In this document: positions 47,664 to 57,706 of the stretch, piece by piece
Numbering within the stretch: position 1 is the first letter of the stretch
How the letters are laid out: the number at the start of each line of letters is the position of its first letter
Origin: an uncultured Gammaproteobacteria bacterium
GTDB taxonomy: Bacteria; Pseudomonadota; Gammaproteobacteria; DRJJ01
Direction of reading: 5' to 3'
DNA length: 64,000 nt
NCBI GenBank assembly: GCA_947258795.1
Contig: CAMYJU010000004.1
Span: 111,016 to 175,015 of the forward strand
Translations under genes and position numbers: made by a program
The notes under the pieces: generated by a model
The model's input: the letters and a program-made list of their open reading frames with translations, nothing else
Databases searched by the model: none
Told to the model about the DNA's origin: nothing

Positions 47664-48746
47664 ATGAAAACACTAACAGTTTCACTTGGTGAGCGCAGTT
47701 ACCCGATCCATATCGGTGATCGCCTGCTGGGTCAGGCCGATTTAATCCGACCTCATATCAGCGGCCATCAGGTCATGCTGGTCAGTAATGAGACTATTGC
47801 CCCGCTCTACCTGGATAAATTGATGTCCTCTCTGGATGGTCTTGACGTCGCCACCACCATCCTGCCTGACGGCGAGCAATACAAGACGCTGGATACGGCC
47901 AATACCATCTTCACCCGCTTGCTGGAGCAGCGACACAACCGCAGCACCACGCTGATCGGTCTCGGTGGCGGTGTCGTTGGTGATATAACCGGTTTTGCGG
48001 CGGCATGCTACCAGCGTGGCGTTGCATTCATCCAATTGCCCACCACCCTGCTGGCCCAGGTTGACTCATCAGTCGGCGGCAAGACCGGTGTGAATCACCC
48101 TTTGGGCAAGAACATGATTGGTGCCTTTTACCAACCTCAGGTGGTGATCGCAGACACCTCGACACTCAATACCCTGGACGACAGGCAACTCAGCGCCGGT
48201 ATTGCCGAAGTGATCAAATACGGACTGATACGTGACGCCGAATTCTTTGACTGGCTGGAAAACAACATTGAGGCCCTGCTGGAACGGGACCAGGCAGCCC
48301 TGACACACGCGATCCTCAGATCATGCCAGAACAAGGCCGAGGTCGTCGCTGCTGATGAACGCGAAGGTGGGCAGCGTGCTCTGCTGAATCTCGGACACAC
48401 CTTCGGACACGCAATCGAAACGGGTATGGGTTATGGCAGCTGGCTACATGGCGAGGCAGTCGCCACCGGCATGCTCATGGCAGCGGAACTGTCGGAGCGC
48501 TGCAACATGCTCGAACGCAGTCATGTCGAACGAATCAGGGAACTGTTGGTCAGAGCCCGGCTACCTGTCACCCCGCCAGCCGAGATCAGTCCCGAGCAGT
48601 TCCTTGAACTGATGTCAGTCGACAAGAAAAACATCGCCGGTCTGTTGCGCCTGATATTACTGGAAGATATCGGCCAATCGGTAATTACCGACTCGTTCTC
48701 ACATGAGCACCTGGTATCCATGCTAAACGATTTCCAGCAGGTCTGA
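47664..48746 (+). CDS. aroB: 3-dehydroquinate synthase
   Basis: Makes 3-dehydroquinate from DAHP using NAD and a divalent metal. It has the NAD-binding [37 protein letters not shown], and the metal ligands in [12 protein letters not shown] and [10 protein letters not shown]. The start [15 protein letters not shown] at 47664 fits the family, whereas an in-frame GTG 15 bases earlier does not. It follows aroK by 112 bases. Confidence 0.97.
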   Translation: MKTLTVSLGERSYPIHIGDRLLGQADLIRPHISGHQVMLVSNETIAPLYLDKLMSSLDGLDVATTILPDGEQYKTLDTANTIFTRLLEQRHNRSTTLIGLGGGVVGDITGFAAACYQRGVAFIQLPTTLLAQVDSSVGGKTGVNHPLGKNMIGAFYQPQVVIADTSTLNTLDDRQLSAGIAEVIKYGLIRDAEFFDWLENNIEALLERDQAALTHAILRSCQNKAEVVAADEREGGQRALLNLGHTFGHAIETGMGYGSWLHGEAVATGMLMAAELSERCNMLERSHVERIRELLVRARLPVTPPAEISPEQFLELMSVDKKNIAGLLRLILLEDIGQSVITDSFSHEHLVSMLNDFQQV

Positions 48747-48747
48747 G

Positions 48748-49902
48748 ATGATGGGGCCACTTAAGTCATATGCGGCAAGCAATGAAACGACACGTGGCCG
48801 CCAACATCCGGAGCCCGGCCCTGCGTATCGAAGTGAGTATCAGCGCGATCGTGACCGCATCATACACTGCGGTGCATTTCGCCGCCTGGAATACAAGACC
48901 CAGGTTTTTGTAAACCATGAAGGTGATCTGTACCGCACGCGCCTTACCCACTCTATCGAGGTGGCCCAGATTGCCCGCTCTATCGCCCGTGCACTGCAGG
49001 TCAACGAAGACCTGACCGAGGCCATTGCGCTTGCTCATGACCTTGGGCATACACCATTCGGGCATGCCGGCCAGGATGCGCTTAATCATTGCATGCGCGA
49101 TCATGGTGGTTTTGAGCACAATCTTCAATCCCTGCGCGTCGTGGACGAGTTGGAATACCGCTATGCTGATTTTACCGGTCTGAACCTGACCTTCGAAACC
49201 CGTGAAGGCATCCTCAAACACTGCTCCCTGCCCAACGCACGCGAGCTGGGTGAGGTCGGCAAGCGCTTTCTGGAGGGGACGCACGCCTGTCTGGAGGCAC
49301 AGCTGACCAATCTCGCCGATGAAATCGCCTATAACAGTCATGACGTGGATGACGGCCTGCGCTCTGGCATGATCACCATGGAACAGCTATCGGAAATAAA
49401 CCTGTTCAGTAGCCAGTTACAAAAGGTGCAGAAACAGTATCCGGAACTGGATCGCAAACGCACTGTACACGAGATCGTTCGTCGCATCATCAATGAACAG
49501 GTGGTAGACCTGATACAGACCAGCCAGGCAGCACTGGAAAAAACTAAACCCGAAACCATCAATGATGTCCGGCTAGCCCCGGAACCACTGGTTCGTTTCA
49601 GCGCTGACATGCAGACACAGAATCTCGAACTCAAACGTTTCCTGCGCAAACATCTGTACAGGCATTACCGGGTACACCGCATGTCCGCCAAGGCTGAAAA
49701 AGTCATCAGCTCACTCTATACTTCGTTTATGAATGATACCGGGCTCCTGCCTACTGAAGCGAGAAACAGGGCCACACTGCTGGAGAAGGAATACGGCCTG
49801 AACGGCAAGGCGCGCAGTATTGCGGATTACATAGCCGGCATGACAGACCGTTATGCCCTGCGTGAATACGAACGACTGTTCGACCCCGCCAGCCTGACCT
49901 GA
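48748..49902 (+). CDS. dGTPase-like HD-domain nucleotide hydrolase
   Basis: The 384-residue HD-superfamily phosphohydrolase related to dGTP triphosphohydrolase, short (type 2) form. It has the conserved [20 protein letters not shown], then the metal motif [15 protein letters not shown] and [15 protein letters not shown], and the later [14 protein letters not shown]. It starts one base after the aroB stop. Substrate preference among dNTPs cannot be told. Confidence 0.92.
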   Translation: MMGPLKSYAASNETTRGRQHPEPGPAYRSEYQRDRDRIIHCGAFRRLEYKTQVFVNHEGDLYRTRLTHSIEVAQIARSIARALQVNEDLTEAIALAHDLGHTPFGHAGQDALNHCMRDHGGFEHNLQSLRVVDELEYRYADFTGLNLTFETREGILKHCSLPNARELGEVGKRFLEGTHACLEAQLTNLADEIAYNSHDVDDGLRSGMITMEQLSEINLFSSQLQKVQKQYPELDRKRTVHEIVRRIINEQVVDLIQTSQAALEKTKPETINDVRLAPEPLVRFSADMQTQNLELKRFLRKHLYRHYRVHRMSAKAEKVISSLYTSFMNDTGLLPTEARNRATLLEKEYGLNGKARSIADYIAGMTDRYALREYERLFDPASLT

Positions 49903-49935
49903 ACCTGCTAATTCTGTCAGAAGATGCGTATTTAC

Positions 49936-50175
49936 ATGCAAACACCGGCTATTGAAAACAAACCTCCCCGGTTTTATCACCTGCATTTACAGGAGGACCT
50001 GCTTGAAGGCTGGACACTGGTTACCGAAACAGGATACCAGGGTGCTTCAGGTCGTGTGAAAAAATCCTTTTTCTCGAATCGGGATGACGCGATCGAGTCA
50101 TTGATACTTATGCGAGACCAGCAGGCCGCCAAAGGCTATCGCACCGTTTTTTCTGAAGGCATGATACAGGAATAG
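49936..50175 (+). CDS. Small WGR-like domain protein
   Basis: A 79-residue protein (83 if started at ATG 49924) made almost entirely of a WGR-like module: PRFYHLHLQEDLLEGWTLV, then SGRVKKSFF and a C-terminal helix with MRDQQAAKGYRTVF. The W-G-R triplet itself reads A-S-G-R. WGR domains are thought to bind nucleic acids or serve as interaction modules. It lies between the dGTPase-like gene and the AAA/SPOR gene, three bases before the latter. Confidence 0.7.
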   Translation: MQTPAIENKPPRFYHLHLQEDLLEGWTLVTETGYQGASGRVKKSFFSNRDDAIESLILMRDQQAAKGYRTVFSEGMIQE

Positions 50176-50178
50176 ACC

Positions 50179-51879
50179 ATGGCAACCATCCTCTCCTCGT
50201 CATCAGAAAATCAAAATGAATGCCCGTACCTCGAATCACTGGGACTGCGCTATTCACCCTTTATCCCTGATGCAGAGTCAGATATCTATCTGGATGAACG
50301 TGGCAGCCAACACCTGAACCTCGCCATACACCTGCTGGAATCCAGCCAGATGATCGTCGTCGTGCTCGGCGAAACCGGCATGGGCAAATCCACGCTGGCA
50401 CGTCAACTGCAGCTACGGCTGTCTGATACTATCCTGCCCTGCCTGATCAACGCCAACAACCTGACTCCGCAAAGCCTGTTACGTTCCATGGCCGGACGCC
50501 TGGACATCCCCCAGGATGTCGATGTTTCAACCCAAAGACTGTTACTGACGGAAAAAACGATTTCACTGCGTCACCAGGACTGTGTCCCACTGATTATCAT
50601 CGATGATGCACATCTGCTCGATGATGAAACCCTGGAGACACTGGTACAGCTACATACCGGCACTGAACATGAATACAACCGCTGGGAACTGGCACTGTTT
50701 TCCAACCCGGGCCTGGAACAACGCCTTGCCAGTCAACTGGCGACAGGCAAGGAAAACATTTACGAGATCCAGTTGAAACCCTACACCGAAGCACAGGCCA
50801 GAGACTTCGTGGAAACACGCCTGAAAGCAGCCGGGTACCAGGGTGATGAATTACCGTTTACTGACCGACAGTTCAGATTACTGTTCGCCCAATCCTATGG
50901 TGTGCCGGCCAACATCAACACCGCTGCACACAATATGCTGGGTAACCGTACTCACACCCCGGCAAGGGCGCAGAAACCGGAAACTCGACCGGTACAGCCA
51001 GCCAGTAATCCGGTTTATTCTGCCCTGAAACTACAGCGGATACTCGTGGTCGTTGCCATCAGTCTGCTGGTTGCTATCCTGCTGTTCCAGGACAACATCA
51101 ATCAGCTGTTCGAAGACGAAACATACGATGCAATCAGTGGCTCGCCGAAAAGTCCGGCCGGTCAGGTTACTGAAACACAAACTATCGCTGACAATAAAAC
51201 CACACAGTCCACTACCGCGCCTCAGCAAACACCTGCCAAACAGGCACCTGATCGGCAAAAGCAAAAAACCACACCGCAGACAACTGCGCCGGCCAGTCCG
51301 CGGGAGGACCAGACCGATCCATTCGAAACCGTAGCCAGCTCAGAGATACCCACCCTGAGCCTGCCGCAGACCAGCTCGACCAGCGACACAGAGGCCCCGC
51401 AACAGAAAGCCGCTGCCACAAAAGTGGCAAAGCCCGTCCAGGCGGCTGCACCGCAAAAACCGGTCAAGGCCGAGCCGGCAAAACCGCTCACACAGGCGCA
51501 ACCAGCATCTGTGCCCGCAAAACCGCCGGTACCAGCGGATACCGCTATAAAGTCCGGTGAACATAGCGCAACTGCCCTGTCCGGACTTGACTGGGTCATG
51601 ACACGCAATCCCCAGCACTATAGCCTGCAACTGATTGCATCCGCTGACGAGGCTCACATACAGCGCTATATCAAGCGATATGGACTGGAAGGACGCAGTC
51701 ACTATTACCCCATTCTGTACCGCAACAAGCTACTCTATGTCCTGCTCACCGGTGACTTTGCTGACCGGTCCAGCGGCCAGCAGACGAGCGCACAACTGCC
51801 CGCCGCGATCAGGAAGGACAAACCCTGGCTACGCGCACTGTCCCTGATCCAGGCCGAGATCAAACGCGGCCACAAATAG
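50179..51879 (+). CDS. ExeA-type AAA ATPase fused to a SPOR domain
   Basis: The 566-residue protein has four parts. An ATPase domain like GspA/ExeA carries Walker A VLGETGMGKST (about residues 65-75) and Walker B PLIIIDDAHLLDD (about 137). A single membrane helix lies at about 291-311. A 170-residue Ala/Pro/Gln/Thr-rich linker follows, then a C-terminal SPOR domain (about 483-560, HYSLQLIASADEAHIQRYI) that would bind denuded peptidoglycan in the periplasm. DamX sits in the same genomic place in E. coli. A cell division or wall-remodelling role is inferred. Confidence 0.85.
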   Translation: MATILSSSSENQNECPYLESLGLRYSPFIPDAESDIYLDERGSQHLNLAIHLLESSQMIVVVLGETGMGKSTLARQLQLRLSDTILPCLINANNLTPQSLLRSMAGRLDIPQDVDVSTQRLLLTEKTISLRHQDCVPLIIIDDAHLLDDETLETLVQLHTGTEHEYNRWELALFSNPGLEQRLASQLATGKENIYEIQLKPYTEAQARDFVETRLKAAGYQGDELPFTDRQFRLLFAQSYGVPANINTAAHNMLGNRTHTPARAQKPETRPVQPASNPVYSALKLQRILVVVAISLLVAILLFQDNINQLFEDETYDAISGSPKSPAGQVTETQTIADNKTTQSTTAPQQTPAKQAPDRQKQKTTPQTTAPASPREDQTDPFETVASSEIPTLSLPQTSSTSDTEAPQQKAAATKVAKPVQAAAPQKPVKAEPAKPLTQAQPASVPAKPPVPADTAIKSGEHSATALSGLDWVMTRNPQHYSLQLIASADEAHIQRYIKRYGLEGRSHYYPILYRNKLLYVLLTGDFADRSSGQQTSAQLPAAIRKDKPWLRALSLIQAEIKRGHK

Positions 51880-51937
51880 GCACAATCAGGCCATTTCTGA
51901 CCACTAATGCCCGTCCTGTAGGCATCACGAGAAAGGT

Positions 51938-51966
51938 TTGAATCACCTGCAAACGGCCGCTATACT
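51938..51966 (+). promoter_or_regulatory. Probable hemE promoter
   Basis: TTGAAT (51938-51943) and TATACT (51961-51966) are 17 bases apart, a good sigma-70 pair, 29 bases before the hemE ATG. Confidence 0.6.
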
Positions 51967-51994
51967 GCCCCCTCAGCATTAAACGGAATAAAAC

Positions 51995-53098
51995 ATGTCC
52001 ACGCCCAGCAGCGATAATCCAACCGAAATCAAAAGCCTGCAGAATGACCGCCTGTTACGCGCACTGTTGCGTGAACCCGTGGACCAGACACCCGTCTGGG
52101 TCATGCGCCAGGCAGGCCGCTATCTGCCCGAATATCGTGCAACACGCAGCAAGGCTGGCAGCTTCCTGGACCTGTGCCACAATCCCGAACTGGCCTGTGA
52201 AGTCACCATGCAACCACTGGATCGTTTCCCGCTGGATGCGGCCATCCTGTTCTCGGACATCCTCACCGTTCCAGATGCGATGGGCCTGGGACTGTATTTC
52301 ACCGAGGGTGAAGGGCCGCGTTTCGAAAGGCCTGTTCGTAACGAGCAGGATATCAAGCGCCTGGCCGCACCGGACCCTGAAACCGAGCTCGGCTACGTGA
52401 TGGATGCGGTTCGCCTGATCAGGCGCGAACTGAATGGCCGCGTCCCGCTGATCGGATTCTCCGGCAGCCCCTGGACACTGGCTACCTACATGGTCGAGGG
52501 CGGCGGTGCCAAGGTGTTTGCGAATACCAAGGCGCTGATGTACGACCGGCCTGAACTGATGCACCAGCTGCTGGAAGTCCTGGCAGATTCCGTATGTGCC
52601 TATCTAAGCGCCCAGGTCGCGGCCGGTGCACAAAGCCTGATGATCTTTGATACCTGGGGCGGCATGCTGTCTGCGCGGGATTACCAGGAATTTTCGCTGA
52701 GGTATATGCAAAAGATCGTCGCCGGCCTGCCTAAACAAGCCGAAGGCCGGCGCGTACCGGTCGTAGTGTTCACCAAGGGTGGCGGACTGTGGCTGGAGCA
52801 GATCGCTGACTGTGGTTGTGACGCGGTCGGGCTGGACTGGACCGTGGACATCGGCGATGCACGCCAGCGTATCGGCGCGCGTGTGGCCTTGCAGGGAAAT
52901 ATGGACCCCTGTGTGCTGTATGCCTCTCCGCAACGCATCCGCGAGGAAGTCGCCTACATTCTGGAACGTTACGGCCACGGCAACGGCCATGTGTTCAACC
53001 TCGGTCACGGCATTCATCCGGCGATTAATCCGGAGCATACCGCTGCGCTGGTCGAGGCCGTGCACGAGCTCAGCAGACCCTACCATCAGGCCCCCTGA
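51995..53098 (+). CDS. hemE: Uroporphyrinogen decarboxylase
   Basis: Decarboxylates uroporphyrinogen III to coproporphyrinogen [22 protein letters not shown] holds the catalytic Arg pair, and [16 protein letters not shown] and [17 protein letters not shown] follow. The 367-residue protein is full length, with about ten extra residues at the N-terminus. The heme genes hemW and hemH are also in this window but not in the same operon. Confidence 0.97.
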   Translation: MSTPSSDNPTEIKSLQNDRLLRALLREPVDQTPVWVMRQAGRYLPEYRATRSKAGSFLDLCHNPELACEVTMQPLDRFPLDAAILFSDILTVPDAMGLGLYFTEGEGPRFERPVRNEQDIKRLAAPDPETELGYVMDAVRLIRRELNGRVPLIGFSGSPWTLATYMVEGGGAKVFANTKALMYDRPELMHQLLEVLADSVCAYLSAQVAAGAQSLMIFDTWGGMLSARDYQEFSLRYMQKIVAGLPKQAEGRRVPVVVFTKGGGLWLEQIADCGCDAVGLDWTVDIGDARQRIGARVALQGNMDPCVLYASPQRIREEVAYILERYGHGNGHVFNLGHGIHPAINPEHTAALVEAVHELSRPYHQAP

Positions 53099-53117
53099 TA
53101 CCAGGGATATTTCCTCT

Positions 53118-53136
53118 ACCCAAACCGGGTTTTTTT
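53118..53136 (+). terminator. Weak intrinsic terminator after hemE
   Basis: ACCC (53118-53121) pairs with GGGT (53127-53130) followed by a run of seven T; an outer CTACC/GGTAG pairing may compete with it. The short stem makes this a low-strength call. Confidence 0.45.
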
Positions 53137-53216
53137 CGGTAGACATAACGTCAAGTTCGCGGTCTAATAGCCGATATATTGTGTGGGATTGCACGCATTA
53201 GACCCTTGTTTACGCT

Positions 53217-54449
53217 ATGCCTTTGAAAAAAAAGACAATAAATGTAGAGTATCTGCGGATTGGCATGTACGTGGCCGAACTGGATATACCCTGGCTGGAC
53301 AGCCCGTTCAAGTACCAGGGCTTCGTTATCCAGCACCCCCAGCATATCGAGGAAGTCCAGCGGATCTGTAAACAGGTCACCATCGATCTGGAAAGGGGCT
53401 ACGACGTTGCTGGCCCCAGCAACAATACGGTTGCCAATTACGTCACCAAACCGGTTTCCTATCCCCGCGACCACAACCTCGAACAGGAACTGGATACCGC
53501 CCGGAACATGTACGACACAACACGCAAGTATATCGACTCGGTCATGAAAGCAGTCGCCAATGACCAGGATATCGATATCGATGAAGCCAGAAACGTGGTC
53601 AAGGGTATCGTAGGCAGTATTATCCGTAACCCGGACGCACTGGTGTGTATGACCCAGCTCAAGGCCCGGGATGAGTACACCGCGCAACACAGCATCAATG
53701 TCTGCATCCTGGCACTGACACTGGGCCGCCATCTCGGCATGGACATGTATGCACTCAATATGCTGGGCACCGGTGCACTGCTGCATGACATCGGCAAGCT
53801 CAAGACCCCACTGGAGGTTCTGAACAAGCCGGACAGGCTGGATGAAGAAGAATTTGCGCAGATGAAGGAACACCCTCAACAGGGCTATGACATCCTGACA
53901 AAAATTCCCGGTCTGCCGCATATGGTCACTGACATCGCCCTGTCTCATCATGAGCGTGAAGGTGGACAAGGATATCCTAATGGCTTATCTGGCGACCAGA
54001 TCTCATTCTGGAGCAAACTGGTTTCCATCGTCGATGTATACGATGCGATCACCAGTGACCGTTGCTACCACAAGGGCATGTCGCCTACCGAAGCCCTTAG
54101 CCGGCTGTACAGCTGGCGCGGCACTGATTTCGCAACCGACCTGATCGAACAATTCATCCAGTGCCTGGGCATCTATCCGATCGGCAGCCTGGTCGAACTG
54201 AGCACCGCCGAAGTGGCGATAGTGATCACCAATGAACCGGATAACCGCTTGCAGCCCAAAATCCAGATCATCCTCGACGACTTTAAAAATCCATTGTTCA
54301 GCCCGCGCATTATCGATCTGGCCAACCAGGATGAGGACCAGGACATGTTACGCATCGTACGCACACTGGAAAGCGGTGCCCATGGTATTAATGTCGCTGA
54401 ACAGCTCAGGTCACTCAAACTTGGTAATAAAATGAGGTCAGAAGCTTGA
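53217..54449 (+). CDS. HD-GYP domain c-di-GMP phosphodiesterase with DUF3391
   Basis: The 410-residue cytoplasmic protein has an N-terminal DUF3391 region (INVEYLRIGMYVAELDIPWL) and an HD-GYP domain. The metal motifs HDIGK (about residue 188) and SHHERE are intact. The signature HHExxDGxGYP reads HHEREGGQGYP, with Gly for the usual Asp; that Asp is not one of the known metal ligands, so activity is still likely. The TGA overlaps the TTG start of the next gene, so the two c-di-GMP enzymes are made together. Confidence 0.92.
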   Translation: MPLKKKTINVEYLRIGMYVAELDIPWLDSPFKYQGFVIQHPQHIEEVQRICKQVTIDLERGYDVAGPSNNTVANYVTKPVSYPRDHNLEQELDTARNMYDTTRKYIDSVMKAVANDQDIDIDEARNVVKGIVGSIIRNPDALVCMTQLKARDEYTAQHSINVCILALTLGRHLGMDMYALNMLGTGALLHDIGKLKTPLEVLNKPDRLDEEEFAQMKEHPQQGYDILTKIPGLPHMVTDIALSHHEREGGQGYPNGLSGDQISFWSKLVSIVDVYDAITSDRCYHKGMSPTEALSRLYSWRGTDFATDLIEQFIQCLGIYPIGSLVELSTAEVAIVITNEPDNRLQPKIQIILDDFKNPLFSPRIIDLANQDEDQDMLRIVRTLESGAHGINVAEQLRSLKLGNKMRSEA

Positions 54450-57064
54450 CACAGAACAATAACAACAAGCTGTCTGGCCGACCCGGCCTGAAACGCCACG
54501 TGAACAGCCTTCAGGGTCGCTACCTCATCGCTGCAGCAATCCTCAGCCTGGTAGTACTGGGTATGTGTATCAGCAGTCTTGGTTATCTGGAACATACCAG
54601 TGAAGAGAGCCGTTCACAGCTGATTACACGTAACAACATGGAGCACATTGCCCGCCAGCTGTACAAAAGCGCATGGGATGCCGAATATCACCTGCTAAAC
54701 TATGCGCTGCTACCCGGCAGTGAACACCAGACCAACTTTCTGGCCACCATCGACAATACCCTGAAGCTGACACGCAAACTGGAACAACTGGCCGACATCG
54801 GACTGAACCAGAACAGGCCGATACTGGAGCAAATGAACAGTAATTTCGCGCTGCCGATACTGGAGCTGTTGCGCAGTAATATTGGCCAGCTACGAAATGA
54901 AAGCATGATCTTTATGGACTTGCGCCAGAACCCGAACAAACTGTTCCCATCCATGGAGATCATGGTCAACACCATGTCCGTAGCCAATACCAGCTTCTAC
55001 CAGGCAGCCAGCATGGTGATTGAGGATCTGGATTTCAGTCCGGACATCAACCGCTATCACTATACGAAGCTGTTCCGCAATCTACGTCACAACTGGTCCC
55101 TGATGATCGGTTCGTTCCGTGTCTATGTGGCTAACCGGCTGGGTACCTTTGGTGACCCGGAAATCGGCTTGCAGAGCCAGTCGCATAATGTGGAAATGCA
55201 TTTCGCTGCCGTACAGGAACAGATAAAGGAGCTGACCGAAATCGCCGGCAATCGTGATATCGGTCTGCTCGGCAAAGATTCTCTGGATAACATGAAGATC
55301 GATGCGGACAAATGGTTCAAGGCATACCTGGAGGTCAAGACCATACTGGCCTCTGACCACTGGCGGCTGGACATCCCGATGCTGCGTGACAACATCCGGC
55401 CATTATTTGAGAATACCCGTACCTCGCTGATGAAATTGTCCGAACTGCTGGAACAGTCAGCGTCCCTGAATATCGAACTGGTCGGCAGTACCGCCGAGCA
55501 AATCTCGCTATACCAGGTATTTTCTGCACTGATCATGTTGATCGGTATCGCGATTGGATATGTCTACCTCCGCAACAGCATCCTGAAACCGGTCAAGGAA
55601 TTGTCTGCGGCACTGCTGACCGCCGGCAAGGGCAGTTCATCGTTTAACCTGTCTACACCACAAACGAATGAAACACGCACCCTGGTCAATGCGTTCAATC
55701 ATATGCATAGCGAAATCAACAAACGTCAGCAGGCATTGCAGTACCAGGCTACGCATGACACCCTGACCGGGCTGGCAAACCGCTTTCTGCTGCATTCCAC
55801 TATTAATGATCATATCAGGAACAGTGTCGAACATGATAAGCCGCTAGCACTGCTACTGATCGACCTGAACCGGTTCAAGGAAATCAACGACTCGCTGGGG
55901 CACGACGCCGGCGACAAGGTACTGCTGTGTACCGCTGAACGCATACGCAGCCATTTACGTGAAGCCGACCTGGCCGTGCGTCTGGGCGGGGATGAATTTG
56001 CGATCCTGTTGCCAGGCAGCAATGCCCAACAGGCCCGTGAAGTTGCCGGTAAAATCCAGCAGCTCCTGTCAAAAGAAATGATTATCGATAACCAGACCCT
56101 GTACGTCGGTAACAGTATCGGCATCGCACTGGCCCCGGAACACGCCGAGACACGGGAAATGCTGATGCACTTTGCCGACATCGCCATGTACAAGGCCAAG
56201 AAAAACCGAACAGATATCGAGATCTTCTCTCCCAACCTGTTGACCGATGACAATAACCACCTGGGTATGAGCTCCGATCTGCACAAGGCCATCCAACAAT
56301 CCGGACTGGAGATTAACTATCAGCCAAAAATCAGACTGTCTAATAATTCAGTTTGCTGTATCGAGGCCCTGTTGCGCTGGGATCATCCTGAGCGAGGCCT
56401 GGTACCACCCCATGATATCATCCGCATGGCGGAACAAAATGGGCAGATCAGGCAACTAACTGACTGGATTCTGAATTACGCACTGGCCGAACATCAAAAA
56501 CTGTTACGGCATCATCCGCACCTGATACTGGCGATCAACCTGTCGGTTTGGGATCTGATGGACCCCGAGCTCCCTGATAATATCCTGTGTCTGCTGGAAA
56601 AACACCAGGTATCGGGCAACCGTATTGTGCTGGAGGTAACCGAAAGTGCGATGATGCATGATCCCAGGATAGCCGAGGCCAATCTCGAACGCCTGCACGC
56701 TGCCGGCTTACATACCGCGATAGACGACTTCGGTACCGGCTTTGCATCACTGGCCTACCTGAAGCACCTGCCCCTGGATGAACTGAAACTGGACAAGACC
56801 TTTATAACCGATATGGAAAAATCCAGAAATGATGCCATTATCGTTGAATCCACGATCGAACTAGCACATAAGCTGGGTATGCAGGTAACCGCCGAAGGTG
56901 TCGAAAGCGAGCAAGCCATTAGGCAGCTGGTCAAAATGGGCTGCGACCAGGTGCAGGGCTTCCATATCTGCAAGCCACTGGCAATCGACGAACTGCGCAG
57001 CTGGCTGGATGCGAATGGCGGTACCGATCAGCGATCTAGAGCTGATCAACGGCAGTGTAGGTAA
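54446..57064 (+). CDS. Membrane GGDEF-EAL dual-domain protein
   Basis: The 872-residue protein has a membrane helix at about 26-46, a helical periplasmic sensor domain, a second helix near 355-378 and a HAMP-like linker. The GGDEF domain carries an intact LGGDEF and an RxxD inhibitory site (READ) five residues before it. The EAL domain has EALLRW, NLSVWDLMD, DDFGTGFASL, KLDKTFI and TAEGVE, all canonical, so both synthesis and breakdown of c-di-GMP look possible. Translation starts at TTG 54446 inside the preceding stop (TTGA), with GAGGT upstream. Its 3' end overlaps the convergent DUF2914 gene by 29 bases. Confidence 0.92.
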   Translation: MTQNNNNKLSGRPGLKRHVNSLQGRYLIAAAILSLVVLGMCISSLGYLEHTSEESRSQLITRNNMEHIARQLYKSAWDAEYHLLNYALLPGSEHQTNFLATIDNTLKLTRKLEQLADIGLNQNRPILEQMNSNFALPILELLRSNIGQLRNESMIFMDLRQNPNKLFPSMEIMVNTMSVANTSFYQAASMVIEDLDFSPDINRYHYTKLFRNLRHNWSLMIGSFRVYVANRLGTFGDPEIGLQSQSHNVEMHFAAVQEQIKELTEIAGNRDIGLLGKDSLDNMKIDADKWFKAYLEVKTILASDHWRLDIPMLRDNIRPLFENTRTSLMKLSELLEQSASLNIELVGSTAEQISLYQVFSALIMLIGIAIGYVYLRNSILKPVKELSAALLTAGKGSSSFNLSTPQTNETRTLVNAFNHMHSEINKRQQALQYQATHDTLTGLANRFLLHSTINDHIRNSVEHDKPLALLLIDLNRFKEINDSLGHDAGDKVLLCTAERIRSHLREADLAVRLGGDEFAILLPGSNAQQAREVAGKIQQLLSKEMIIDNQTLYVGNSIGIALAPEHAETREMLMHFADIAMYKAKKNRTDIEIFSPNLLTDDNNHLGMSSDLHKAIQQSGLEINYQPKIRLSNNSVCCIEALLRWDHPERGLVPPHDIIRMAEQNGQIRQLTDWILNYALAEHQKLLRHHPHLILAINLSVWDLMDPELPDNILCLLEKHQVSGNRIVLEVTESAMMHDPRIAEANLERLHAAGLHTAIDDFGTGFASLAYLKHLPLDELKLDKTFITDMEKSRNDAIIVESTIELAHKLGMQVTAEGVESEQAIRQLVKMGCDQVQGFHICKPLAIDELRSWLDANGGTDQRSRADQRQCR

Positions 57065-57536
57065 ACACATCGGAGTGAATGATAGTCCCTGCCTGGTCTA
57101 CCACATCAACCGTCCACATACCTGTCCAGCCTTCGACCAGGCTCTTCTTTGACCATACCCGCCAGCGGTTGCTGCCAATATCAAAACTCACTTCCGCCAT
57201 GACTGTATCATTATACAGCCAACGATGAGTGACCTGCTGACCGGACATGTCACGGATTTCGGTAAAATAATACACCGAGTCCTGGTCATTCGCGAGACTG
57301 ATGATCTGGTCCCGGGGTTCCCGGTCAACGATGGTCTGGGTGAAAGCAGATCTGGCTACTCGCCCCAATGGGGCTGCTGCGATCGCGTCTGTTGCTTGCT
57401 CGGCAGCAACCTCCTGCCCATCCACTTGTACGGCTGGCGGTTCGACAGCCTGGTCCGCCGTCTCGGCATAAGACCATGCCGGTTGCAGGAGTATTATCGC
57501 GAGCAAGATACTGCTATGAGATTTTTTGTTATACAT
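57036..57536 (-). CDS. DUF2914-domain exported protein
   Basis: The 166-residue protein has a signal peptide (SSILLAIILLQPAWSYA, cleaved before ETAD), an Ala/Val-rich spacer of about 50 residues and a C-terminal DUF2914 domain: SAFTQTIVDREPRDQI, VYYFTEIRDMSG, VTHRWLYND and WRVWSKKSL. The domain has no known function. The stop lies inside the end of the GGDEF-EAL gene on the other strand. Confidence 0.85.
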   Translation of the reverse strand: MYNKKSHSSILLAIILLQPAWSYAETADQAVEPPAVQVDGQEVAAEQATDAIAAAPLGRVARSAFTQTIVDREPRDQIISLANDQDSVYYFTEIRDMSGQQVTHRWLYNDTVMAEVSFDIGSNRWRVWSKKSLVEGWTGMWTVDVVDQAGTIIHSDVFTYTAVDQL

Positions 57537-57706
57537 AAGCCTTATATTTATTCCTTATGAAAAATTGAATCATACTCATGTCGATGAGTTAGTGTCAGTT
57601 ATAGGCTGTGGATCAACTGTATATAGTATAGTCCACTCGTCCAGACACTCACTGCCTACCGCTCATAGTGATATACTGAACTCGTCACACAACAACACGA
57701 CAGACT

